Position numbers and translations under genes: made by a program. Below, piece after piece: positions 1-7,581 of a DNA stretch of 64,000 nucleotides; the first letter of the stretch is position 1, and the number at the start of each line of letters is the position of its first letter. The DNA is from JAVBUY01 sp031552735 (lineage in GTDB: Bacteria; Bacillota; Clostridia; Christensenellales; Aristaeellaceae), in the NCBI GenBank assembly GCA_031552735.1, contig JAVBMF010000024.1, forward strand, positions 1 through 64,000, given 5' to 3'. Below the pieces are notes generated by a model. The model ran no database searches and was not told the DNA's origin. It saw only the letters and a program-made list of their open reading frames with translations.

Positions 1-729
1 GGAGGCCAGCAGGATCTCCGGCACGCGGGTGTGATGATCCAGGATGTAGTACTTGGCGGCCTCATAGTCGCCCTTGGACTCGTAGGTGGGCCAGTTGTTC
101 TCGGCGCCGTCGATCATGCCGGTGGTGATGGAGGAGTACACATCGTTCGGGCCGATGCCGGTCACCGGCGTGCCGCCCAGCAGTTCCACCATGCGCTTCA
201 TCATCGCATTGTCCTGCATACGGATCTTCAGGCCCGCGATATCGGCGACGGCGTGCACTTCCTTGGTCAGATAGAAGCAGCGGCTGCCCGAGTCATAGTA
301 GCACAGGCCCACAAGGCCGGAGCCAGAGCTCTGGATGCCTTCCAGCATGCCCTGGCCAATCTCGCCGTTGAGCACGTTCCACATGTGCTCCTTGTTGTTG
401 TACAGGTAAGGCATCTGGATGGCGTTGATCGAGGGCACGAACGAGCTGACCGGGGAAGCCGACACGCGGGCAAAGCCCAGGTCGCCGGTCTGCAGCGCTT
501 CGATCGAGCCGGGCTCGTCAGCGTACAGGGTGCCGCCGGTGTGCACTTCGATCTTCACACGGCCTTCGGTCTTTTCCTCGACCATCTTGGCGAACTCAGC
601 GTCGGCCAGGGCGGTGGGATAGCCATCCTTGTGGATTTCGGCGAGCTTCAGCACGACATCGGCAGAAGCGACGCTGGCCAGCGACAGAACCAGCACGAGA
701 GCGAGAGCCAGAGATAGGATCTTCTTCAT
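1..729 (-). CDS. dctP: TRAP transporter substrate-binding protein DctP, partial
   Basis: Extracytoplasmic solute receptor of a tripartite (TRAP) transporter; it captures an organic acid, here probably a hexuronate, outside the membrane and hands it to the DctQM permease. The first 243 codons are present and the C-terminus lies beyond the window. The ATG at 729 is preceded by GAGGTCC. A signal peptide covers about residues 1-23 (MKKILSLALALVLVLSLASV, cut near ASA). The GLKIRMQDN segment carries the Arg that in this family binds the substrate carboxylate. It is the last visible gene of the hexuronate operon, 65 nt after eda, so permease genes probably follow. Substrate is inferred from context only. 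Confidence 0.92.
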   Translation of the reverse strand, partial: MKKILSLALALVLVLSLASVASADVVLKLAEIHKDGYPTALADAEFAKMVEEKTEGRVKIEVHTGGTLYADEPGSIEALQTGDLGFARVSASPVSSFVPSINAIQMPYLYNNKEHMWNVLNGEIGQGMLEGIQSSGSGLVGLCYYDSGSRCFYLTKEVHAVADIAGLKIRMQDNAMMKRMVELLGGTPVTGIGPNDVYSSITTGMIDGAENNWPTYESKGDYEAAKYYILDHHTRVPEILLAS

Positions 730-794
730 ACGGGGGGACCTCCTCAGTTATTATATATTTGCACGCTCGAGGCGGGCAAAACCTGACAAAGAGA

Positions 795-1751
795 TTACTT
801 TTGCAGCAGATGCACCGCGAATCCGGCGATCTCATCCTGCAGGTAGACGGCAATGGTTTTGCCGTCCTTGACGGCGGCGGAGTCCTCGGCGAAGCGGTAG
901 CCGCGGCTTTCCAAATGCGCCTTCGCGCGCGGCAGCGAGTTGGTGCGAATCGCCAGATGGCCGTGTTTGCCGCGTCCAGCGCCCTTCATAATCTCCAGGC
1001 CGGTGCCGACAAAATTGGAGGAATTGCCCTCCTTGATCGGCCAGCCGAGCAGCGCCGCGAAATCGCGCGCGGCCTTGATGGATGTGTCGGCATTTTCGCA
1101 ATTGACGCCCACATGCGCCAGCTCAAAGCCAAGCATCAGCTGCACCGCCGAGGCGGTCAGTGAACGGATCTGATCCCAGTCCTTGGCCTTGACCGCCGCG
1201 TCGGGCACCATCCAGGAACCGCCGCACGCCACGATCTTCGGGAAGGCCAGGTACTCCAGCAGGTTCTTCTCGCTGACGCCGCCGGTGGGCACGAACTTCA
1301 TATCCACATACGGCGCGGCCAGCGCCTTGATCAGCGGCAGTCCGCCCAGCGCCTCGGCCGGGAAGAACTTCACGGTTTTCAGTCCCAGACCCAGCGCAAC
1401 CTCGATGTCACTGGGGTTCGCGCAGCCCGGCAGGATCGGCACGCCAACTTTTTGGCAATGCTTGACGACTTCGGGGTTGAGTCCCGGGGACACGATATAG
1501 GTCGCGCCAGCCTTGACCGCGCGATCAACCTGTTCGGTCGTCAGCACGGTTCCGGCGCCCAAAATGACCTCGGGCAGCGCCTTGTGTACGTTCTCAATGG
1601 CTTCAGCGGCGGCGGCGGTGCGGAAGGTGATCTCAGCCACCGGCAAGCCGCCCTCGGCGAGCGCGCGGCAAAGCGGCACAGCGTCTGCCGCATCGTCCAC
1701 CTTAATAACCGGTACTATGCCTGCCAGCGACAGTCTTTCCAGTACTTCCAT
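795..1751 (-). CDS. eda: KDPG/4-hydroxy-2-oxoglutarate aldolase with C-terminal VOC-like domain
   Basis: Cleaves 2-keto-3-deoxy-6-phosphogluconate to pyruvate and glyceraldehyde-3-phosphate, the last step of hexuronate breakdown. Of 318 residues, about 1-205 are the class I aldolase barrel, with the catalytic Glu in EITFRT and the Schiff-base Lys in VKFFPAE. Residues from about 206 (LGFELAHVGVN) look like a glyoxalase/VOC fold; this extension is absent from the roughly 210-residue E. coli enzyme but is seen in some Firmicutes homologues. The ATG at 1751 has GGAGG 8 nt upstream; an in-frame start 11 codons earlier lacks a ribosome site. Lies between the kdgF-like cupin and dctP. Confidence 0.93.
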   Translation of the reverse strand: MEVLERLSLAGIVPVIKVDDAADAVPLCRALAEGGLPVAEITFRTAAAAEAIENVHKALPEVILGAGTVLTTEQVDRAVKAGATYIVSPGLNPEVVKHCQKVGVPILPGCANPSDIEVALGLGLKTVKFFPAEALGGLPLIKALAAPYVDMKFVPTGGVSEKNLLEYLAFPKIVACGGSWMVPDAAVKAKDWDQIRSLTASAVQLMLGFELAHVGVNCENADTSIKAARDFAALLGWPIKEGNSSNFVGTGLEIMKGAGRGKHGHLAIRTNSLPRAKAHLESRGYRFAEDSAAVKDGKTIAVYLQDEIAGFAVHLLQK

Positions 1752-1814
1752 TGTATCATACCTCCGAAAAAATTGTATAGCCAATTCGTTGAAACATTTG
1801 ATAAATGAGGAATG

Positions 1815-2165
1815 CTATTCCCCGATCAATCCGTCTGCCTTGAGAAAGTCCTCACGCAGCGGTGTGAACACATCCAGCAGCACGCCGGGCGCAAGCGCCA
1901 CACAGCCGTGCTCCCCGTCGCCCTCAAAGAAGATGGTGTCGCCCTTTTTTAACTCCACCGGCTGGCCGTCCACCATGAAGCGGAACGCGCCCTCCAGACA
2001 GTAGGTCAGTTGGCGATGCGCATGGCGGTGCAGCGAACCCTCGCCACCCTGATCAAACGCCACCTCGACCGCCATGATGTCCTCGCCGACCGAGCGGATG
2101 CGGCGGCGCACACCGCCGCCCAGCTCTTTCCAAGCGCCGTCAGGCGTTGAATGAATGATTCGCAT
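1815..2165 (-). CDS. kdgF: KdgF-like cupin
   Basis: A 116-residue single-domain cupin. The opening GAWKELGGGVRRRI, the histidines in SLHRHAHRQLTYCLEG and the late motif GDTIFFEGDGEHGC follow the KdgF pattern, in which metal-bound histidines line the barrel. Known KdgF proteins linearise 4,5-unsaturated galacturonate or 5-keto-4-deoxyuronate released from pectin or alginate. Its place between uxaC and eda supports a role in preparing uronates for this pathway. ATG at 2165 with GGAGCAACC upstream. The exact substrate is inferred. Confidence 0.8.
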   Translation of the reverse strand: MRIIHSTPDGAWKELGGGVRRRIRSVGEDIMAVEVAFDQGGEGSLHRHAHRQLTYCLEGAFRFMVDGQPVELKKGDTIFFEGDGEHGCVALAPGVLLDVFTPLREDFLKADGLIGE

Positions 2166-2236
2166 GGTTGCTCCTTTACTGCATCGACTGATGCAAATCG
2201 TGCCGAAGGTCAGCCGATCGCCTCAGATCACCGGCC

Positions 2237-3640
2237 TTACAGTTCGATGCCGAAATACGCCACCGCATTGTTGTAGCAAATGCCCTTGACCAGTTCCCCC
2301 AGCGTGTCCATATCGGCGGGATACTCACCGTTTTCCACCCAACCGCCGATCAAATCACACAGAATGCGGCGGAAGTACTCGTGGCGCGGATACGACACAA
2401 AGGAGCGGCTGTCGGTCAGCATCCCCACGAACCGGCCCAGCAGACCCAGACTGGCCAGCGCCTTAATCTGCTCGGTCATGCCGTCGCGCTGGTCGCAGAA
2501 CCACCAGCCCGAGCCAAACTGGATCTTGCCCGGCACACCGCCCTGAAAATTGCCCAGCATGGTGCCGATCACATAGTTGTCTTTGGGGTTCAGGCAATAA
2601 AGGATGGTCTTGGGCAGACGGTCGTCGATATCCTGCGCGGCCAGCAGCTTGGAGAGATTCTCCGCCACTTCGCTATCGGCGATGGAGTCAAAGCCCACGT
2701 CCGGGCCATACTGCTTGAACATGCGCGGGTTGTTGTTGCGCTGCGCGCCGATGTGATACTGCATCACCCAGTCGCGCTGATGATACATTTTGCCCAGGCT
2801 CAGCAGCACGCAAGTTTTGTAGGTATCGACCTCGTAATCGTGCAGCGGTTCACCGGCCAGCGCCTTGCGGAATGCCTCGCGCGCCACAGTATAGCTGGGC
2901 GTGGCGTAAACCACCTTGTCCAGCGCATGGTCGCTGACGCGCGCGCCGCACTTGTGGAAATACGCCACACGCGCCTCCAGCGCCTCCAGCATGGTATCGA
3001 AGTTAAGCGTATCCATGCCTGACACGCGACCCAGCAGCGCGATGTAGTCCACAAATCCGCCACGGTCAATGTTGATCGCCTTGTCAGGGCGGAAAGCGGG
3101 CAACACCTTGACGTCAAAGCTCTTGTCCTCGGCCAGCTTCTTGTGGAACTCCAGATCGTCGCACGGATCATCGGTGGTGCACAGCAGCGTGACATTGAAT
3201 TTCTCAATCAGGCGGCGGCAGCGGAAGTCCTCGGTGGCCAGCATCGCGTTGGCTTTGTCCCAGATCGCCTTGGCCGTGTCCTCGCTGAGTACCTCGTGGA
3301 TGCCAAACACGCGCTGCAGTTCCAGGTGCGTCCAGTGGAACAGCGGATTGCCGATCGCGTACTTCAGCGTCCCGGCAAAGGCATAGAACTTCTCCCAATC
3401 GCTGCCCTTTCCGCGAATGTTCTCCTCGGGCACACCGTTAGAGAGCATCGCGCGCCACTTATAGTGGTCGCCGCCGAGCATCAGGTGACCGATGTTGCGG
3501 TATTGCACGTTTTCGTAGATCTCGCGCGGACTCAAGTGACAATGATAGTCGTAGATCGGCATGTCCTCCGCATAGTCGTGGAAGAGCGTGCGCGCGGTTT
3601 CGCTGCCCAGCATAAACTCCCGATCCATGAACGCTTTCAT
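2237..3640 (-). CDS. uxaC: Glucuronate isomerase
   Basis: Interconverts D-glucuronate with D-fructuronate and D-galacturonate with D-tagaturonate, the entry step of the isomerase route. At 467 residues it has the usual length. The N-terminal MPIYDYHCHLSPREI contains the HxH metal-site pattern of the amidohydrolase-like superfamily; FHWTHLELQRVFGI and the C-terminal DSRSFVSYPRHEYFRR are typical of UxaC. It is 21 nt downstream of uxaA and 71 nt upstream of the kdgF-like cupin, in the same orientation. ATG at 3640 with GGAGGCACGGG upstream. Confidence 0.97.
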   Translation of the reverse strand: MKAFMDREFMLGSETARTLFHDYAEDMPIYDYHCHLSPREIYENVQYRNIGHLMLGGDHYKWRAMLSNGVPEENIRGKGSDWEKFYAFAGTLKYAIGNPLFHWTHLELQRVFGIHEVLSEDTAKAIWDKANAMLATEDFRCRRLIEKFNVTLLCTTDDPCDDLEFHKKLAEDKSFDVKVLPAFRPDKAINIDRGGFVDYIALLGRVSGMDTLNFDTMLEALEARVAYFHKCGARVSDHALDKVVYATPSYTVAREAFRKALAGEPLHDYEVDTYKTCVLLSLGKMYHQRDWVMQYHIGAQRNNNPRMFKQYGPDVGFDSIADSEVAENLSKLLAAQDIDDRLPKTILYCLNPKDNYVIGTMLGNFQGGVPGKIQFGSGWWFCDQRDGMTEQIKALASLGLLGRFVGMLTDSRSFVSYPRHEYFRRILCDLIGGWVENGEYPADMDTLGELVKGICYNNAVAYFGIEL

Positions 3641-3661
3641 CCCCGTGCCTCCTTTGCGTGT

Positions 3662-5146
3662 TCACATGGTGACGCCATCTTTGAAAATCGCGATCTCGCG
3701 GTAATCATGTTGCTCGTTCATCGCCTGGCGCGTGCCCTCGGCAATGTCCATCACCAGCGAGAACAGCTCGCTTGTGAGCGCTGGCATCGCGGTGCCGGAA
3801 AGTAGCCGCCCCGCGTCAAAGTCGATCCAGTGCGGTTTGCGCCGCGCAAGGTCGCTGTTGGTGGACACCTTGACGGTGGGCACCGGTCCGCCCAACGGCG
3901 TGCCACGCCCGGTCGTGAACAGGATGAGCTGGCAGCCCGCCGCCGCCAGATCGGTGACCGCGCAAATGTCGTTGCCCGGGCCGGACAGCAGGTTGAGTCC
4001 GGGTGCATGGATGCGCTCCGCGTACCCCAGCACGTCGGTCACTGCGCCCGCGCCGCCCTTCTGCGTGCAGCCCAGCGATTTTTCCTCCAGCGTGGTGATG
4101 CCGCCCGCCTTGTTGCCCGGCGACGGATTCTCATAAATCGCCTGATCATACCGCTCGAAATAGCGCTTGAAATCATTGATCAGCGCGACCGCCTTGCGGA
4201 AGGTCGGCTCATCCTTGCAACGGTTCATCAGCAGCGTTTCCGCGCCGAACATCTCGGGCACCTCGGTCAGCGCGGTGGTGCCGCCTGCGGCGATCAGCGC
4301 GTCGGAGAACGCGCCGAGCAGCGGATTGGCGGTAATGCCGGAAAATCCGTCGCTGCCGCCGCACTTCAGGCCCACCACCAGCTTGTCAATGCCCACCGGC
4401 TGGCGGGCATCCTGCGCGATGCAATCGGCCAGCTCGCCCAGCAGCGCCATCGCGACCCGATCCTCGTCCTGCACCTGCTGCGTCACCAGAAAGCGCATGC
4501 GGCTCTGATCCGCACCATCCAACAGCTTTTGAAAGGAGTCCATCGTGTTGTTCTCGCAGCCCAGCCCCAGCACCAGCACGCCACCGGCGTTCGGGTGTGT
4601 GGCCAGCGCGGCCAGCGTGCGCTGCGTCATCTCATGGTCGCCGCCCAGCTGCGAGCAGCCGTAGGGATGCACAAAGGTGTGGATGCCATCGGGCACCAGC
4701 GCGCCCAGCGCCTCGGTCGCCTGTTTGACCAGCCGCTGCGCGGTACCATTGACACAGCCCACCATCGGCAGAATCCACAGCTCGTTGCGAATCCCGGCGC
4801 GGCCATCAGCGCGCAGATACCCCGCGAAGGTCTTGCGCGCGGGCGCGTCCAGACCCGCCGCGATGGGATGCGGCTGATATGTATAGTCCAGAATGCCAGA
4901 CAGATTGGTGCTGAGATTGTGTGTGTGTATCCAGTCTCCGGCGGCAATCGCCGTGGTCGCGTGGCCAATGGGAAACGCGTACTTGATCACATGCTCGCCA
5001 GCCGCGATATCGGCCAGCGCGAACTTGTGCCCCGCCGGAATATCCTGCCGCAGCGTCACGCCCAGACAGGTCTGTCCCGCGCCCAGCGGCACAATGGCGA
5101 CGCCTACATTGTCGCGCGGATGGATGCGAATGGCTTGCTCGTGCAT
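3662..5146 (-). CDS. uxaA: Altronate dehydratase
   Basis: Dehydrates D-altronate to 2-keto-3-deoxygluconate. The 494 residues include an N-terminal SAF-like domain (about 1-95) and the large catalytic domain with the family segments GVLVLGLGCENN, LKCGGSDGFSGITANP and EKSLGCTQKGG, whose cysteines are thought to bind iron. It is 12 nt downstream of uxaB and is translated from an ATG with GGAGG a few bases upstream. With uxaC and uxaB it gives the galacturonate branch (tagaturonate, altronate, KDG). No uxuA/uxuB pair is seen here, so use of the glucuronate branch is open. Confidence 0.97.
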   Translation of the reverse strand: MHEQAIRIHPRDNVGVAIVPLGAGQTCLGVTLRQDIPAGHKFALADIAAGEHVIKYAFPIGHATTAIAAGDWIHTHNLSTNLSGILDYTYQPHPIAAGLDAPARKTFAGYLRADGRAGIRNELWILPMVGCVNGTAQRLVKQATEALGALVPDGIHTFVHPYGCSQLGGDHEMTQRTLAALATHPNAGGVLVLGLGCENNTMDSFQKLLDGADQSRMRFLVTQQVQDEDRVAMALLGELADCIAQDARQPVGIDKLVVGLKCGGSDGFSGITANPLLGAFSDALIAAGGTTALTEVPEMFGAETLLMNRCKDEPTFRKAVALINDFKRYFERYDQAIYENPSPGNKAGGITTLEEKSLGCTQKGGAGAVTDVLGYAERIHAPGLNLLSGPGNDICAVTDLAAAGCQLILFTTGRGTPLGGPVPTVKVSTNSDLARRKPHWIDFDAGRLLSGTAMPALTSELFSLVMDIAEGTRQAMNEQHDYREIAIFKDGVTM

Positions 5147-5158
5147 GATGCCTCCTGA

Positions 5159-6637
5159 TTACAGCGACTGCATGGCGGTCATCGCGCCGTTTGAAAGGAT
5201 CGCCGCGAGGTTCTTCGCCACCGCCGCTTCCAGCCCGGGCACCGCGCACAAATCCTCGCCCCAGAAAGCGGTCTGCGCCAGCGCGGCATGCGTCAGCGTC
5301 TGCGCGTCATCGCCATTGTGCGCGGCAAAGAAGTTCTGCACGTCCAGATCGTCGGCGATCGGATAGCGCGTGTCACCGCGCATGCCCTGGTACAACCCAT
5401 CGACAAAGCTGCCGCGATAACACGCCAGCAGCGCCGCCAGCGAGAACGTCAGCACCGTGGGCAGCGCGCCCTTGGCCTTCTGATACTCCAACAGCGTGGG
5501 CAGCACGCGCGCCTTGAACTTCGAAACGGAGTTGAGCGCAATGCTCAGCAGATAATGGCGGTTAAACGGGTTCTCGAATCGCTCAAAAATCGCGTCGGCA
5601 AACGCTTTCAGCTCGGCCTGTGGCAATTGCAGCACGGGCATGATCTCCTCGTGCAGCGCGCGGGTCATGTACGCGCGGATCACCGGGTCCTCCATGCACT
5701 GCCCCACGGTGTCCTTGCCCGCCAGATAGGCGGCCAGCACCATGGACGTGTGCGCACCGTTGAGCATGCGCACCTTGCGCAGCTTATAGGGCGTCACGTT
5801 GTCGGTGAAGATCACCGGCAGTCCGGCCTTGTCCAGCGGCCATTCGGCGGCGATAGCGTTCGGCCCCTCGATCACCCACAGACCAAACGGCTCGGCGGCG
5901 TCCAGCAGCGTATCCTCGTAGCCCAGCTCGGCCAGAATCTGCGCCGCGTCGTCGCGCGGATAGCCGGTCACAATGCGATCGACCAGCGTGTTGGTGAAGA
6001 TGTTCGATTTGTCGATCCAGTCCAAAAACGCCTCGCCCAGCGCCCACTGCTTGGCGGTGCTGATCACCGCGTCCTTCAGCGCGTCGCCGTTCTTGTCGAT
6101 CAGCTCGCAGGGCAGCAGGATGAACCCCTTGCCCGGCTCCTGACCAAAAGCGTTGAACCGCTCGTACATCAGCCGCGTCAGCTTACCGGGGAACGATGCC
6201 TGCGGCGCGTCGTCAAATTTGTCTGTGCCGGTGTACACGATACCGGCCTCGGTGGTGTTAGACACGATAAAGCGCAAATCCGGGTTCTTGGCGCAATCCA
6301 AGTACGCCTGATAGTCGCTGTAGGGATTGACAGTGCGCGAGATCGCGGTGATGATGCGCGTGTCGCGCACCACCTTGCCCTCCTCTTTGCCGCGCAGCAC
6401 CAGTGTATAGAGGCCCTCCTGCTCGTCGAGCATGTGGCACAGCCCCTTCTCGATGGGCTGCACAACCACCACGCTTGCGTCGATCACGCCCTGCCGGTTG
6501 GCGGCGTCAATCATCTGGTCAACGAACGCGCGTAAAAACCCGCCCTCGCCAAATTGCATCACTTTTTCCGGACGCGCCGTTATCGGTGTGCATGCCACGC
6601 TGGCTTTTGCGGCCACCGCTTTGTTGAGCCGTTCCAT
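5159..6637 (-). CDS. uxaB: Tagaturonate reductase
   Basis: NADH-dependent reduction of D-tagaturonate to D-altronate. A 492-residue member of the mannitol dehydrogenase family: N-terminal Rossmann part (QFGEGGFLRAFVDQMID), then SNTTEAGI, and the C-terminal catalytic helix region (KVRMLNGAHTSMV, with the family Lys-Asn-His). Start set at the ATG at 6637, which has GGGAGG 7 nt upstream; an in-frame ATG at 6652 has no ribosome site. It is the first catabolic gene after the regulator, 26 nt downstream of it. Confidence 0.96.
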   Translation of the reverse strand: MERLNKAVAAKASVACTPITARPEKVMQFGEGGFLRAFVDQMIDAANRQGVIDASVVVVQPIEKGLCHMLDEQEGLYTLVLRGKEEGKVVRDTRIITAISRTVNPYSDYQAYLDCAKNPDLRFIVSNTTEAGIVYTGTDKFDDAPQASFPGKLTRLMYERFNAFGQEPGKGFILLPCELIDKNGDALKDAVISTAKQWALGEAFLDWIDKSNIFTNTLVDRIVTGYPRDDAAQILAELGYEDTLLDAAEPFGLWVIEGPNAIAAEWPLDKAGLPVIFTDNVTPYKLRKVRMLNGAHTSMVLAAYLAGKDTVGQCMEDPVIRAYMTRALHEEIMPVLQLPQAELKAFADAIFERFENPFNRHYLLSIALNSVSKFKARVLPTLLEYQKAKGALPTVLTFSLAALLACYRGSFVDGLYQGMRGDTRYPIADDLDVQNFFAAHNGDDAQTLTHAALAQTAFWGEDLCAVPGLEAAVAKNLAAILSNGAMTAMQSL

Positions 6638-6663
6638 ATGCCTGCCTCCCATTGGTTGCTTCG

Positions 6664-7425
6664 TTATGCCATCAGAAAGTATTGTTCGATCTTACGCTGC
6701 GCACGCAGCAACCGCTGCTCCGCCGGCTCAACTTGGTGGGTGTCGGCGCGAAACGTAGGCATCGACACGCTGATCGCATACCGCGGAATCCCGTCCCGAT
6801 CACGAATGGCGACGCCGATGCAGCATACATTTTCGTTGTTTTCTTCATGTTCGGTGGCAAAGCCCCGTTCGCGCACCCGCGCCAGTTTGTCCAGCAGCGC
6901 ATCCATCGACTGGACGGTATACGGCGTCAGCGGCTCAAAGCGCTGATCCCGCAGCAACTCGCGCACCTGCTCATCGGGCATCGCCGCCAGAATGGCGCGC
7001 CCCATCGCCGTGCAGTACAGCGGCATGCGCAGGCCAATGCGCGAAGTCATGCGGATTGAGCGCGTGCTCTCGATTTTATCGACATACACCACATCGGTGC
7101 CATCGGGCACGCCGCAGTGCACGGTTTCATTGCAGGCGCTGGAAATGTCCTGCATGCATTGTCGTATCAGCGTTTCGATACTGGTTTCGGCGCGGGCGGC
7201 CGCGCCAATCTCCATCAGCCGAAACGAAAGCGAGTAATGCGCGGTGTCCGCGTCATAGCGAATAAAGCGTTTGTCCAGCAGCGTGTGCAACAGGTTGTGC
7301 GCGCTGGACTTGGGCAGCGCCAGCATGCGCGCCACCTCATGCAGCTCCAGCCCGCGCGGTGTTTCGCTGAGCAATGTCAGGATGTCCAGCCCGCGCGACA
7401 AGGTACGGTTGACCGATTCTGACAT
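6664..7425 (-). CDS. IclR-family transcriptional regulator of hexuronate use
   Basis: A 253-residue IclR/KdgR-type regulator. A winged helix (about 1-75: RGLDILTLLSETPRG, LPKSSAHNLLHTLLDK) is followed by the ligand domain (IGLRMPLYCTAMGRAILA, ERGFATEHEENNENVCCIGV). The ATG at 7425 has GGAGGAGGAC just upstream; the frame stays open upstream but no better start exists. It heads the uxaB-uxaA-uxaC-kdgF-eda-dctP operon, so it probably autoregulates and controls the whole set through the palindromes at 7497-7532. The effector is presumably a pathway intermediate such as KDG or tagaturonate; this is inferred. Confidence 0.92.
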   Translation of the reverse strand: MSESVNRTLSRGLDILTLLSETPRGLELHEVARMLALPKSSAHNLLHTLLDKRFIRYDADTAHYSLSFRLMEIGAAARAETSIETLIRQCMQDISSACNETVHCGVPDGTDVVYVDKIESTRSIRMTSRIGLRMPLYCTAMGRAILAAMPDEQVRELLRDQRFEPLTPYTVQSMDALLDKLARVRERGFATEHEENNENVCCIGVAIRDRDGIPRYAISVSMPTFRADTHQVEPAEQRLLRAQRKIEQYFLMA

Positions 7426-7496
7426 GCCGTCCTCCTCCGCTTGGCGCATTGCGTATTGCGTGCACAAAAGAGCTGCCGGTGTCCCGCGACCGACGA

Positions 7497-7516
7497 TCGT
7501 TCGCATATGTGAACGA
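7497..7516. promoter_or_regulatory. Candidate IclR operator palindrome
   Basis: TCGTTCGCATATGTGAACGA is a 20-bp inverted repeat with only one mismatched pair. It lies in the transcribed leader just downstream of the promoter at 7534-7562 and upstream of the iclR start. IclR proteins bind such even palindromes, so autorepression is likely. Confidence 0.6.
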
Positions 7517-7518
7517 TG

Positions 7519-7532
7519 TTCTTCATTAAGAA
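7519..7532. promoter_or_regulatory. Second candidate operator over the transcription start
   Basis: TTCTTCATTAAGAA has 5-bp inverted arms and covers the expected +1 region directly next to the -10 box. It may be a second, weaker regulator site, or a chance AT-rich palindrome. Confidence 0.35.
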
Positions 7533-7533
7533 T

Positions 7534-7562
7534 AGTATACGTCCTGTACGCATGCCTGTCAA
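7534..7562 (-). promoter_or_regulatory. Sigma-A promoter of the hexuronate operon
   Basis: On the minus strand, TTGACA (7557-7562), a 17-bp spacer and TATACT (7534-7539). It is an almost perfect vegetative promoter sitting between the helicase stop and the iclR gene. Confidence 0.85.
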
Positions 7563-7581
7563 CCCAAAAGATAAAACCCGA

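Noticed and set aside
3830..5158. Plus-strand open frame opposite uxaA
   Set aside because: Antisense shadow of a well-conserved enzyme; similar shadows lie opposite uxaB, purH and guaB.
6638..6652. Upstream start for uxaB at 6652
   Set aside because: It lacks a ribosome site, while GGGAGG is ideally spaced for the ATG at 6637.
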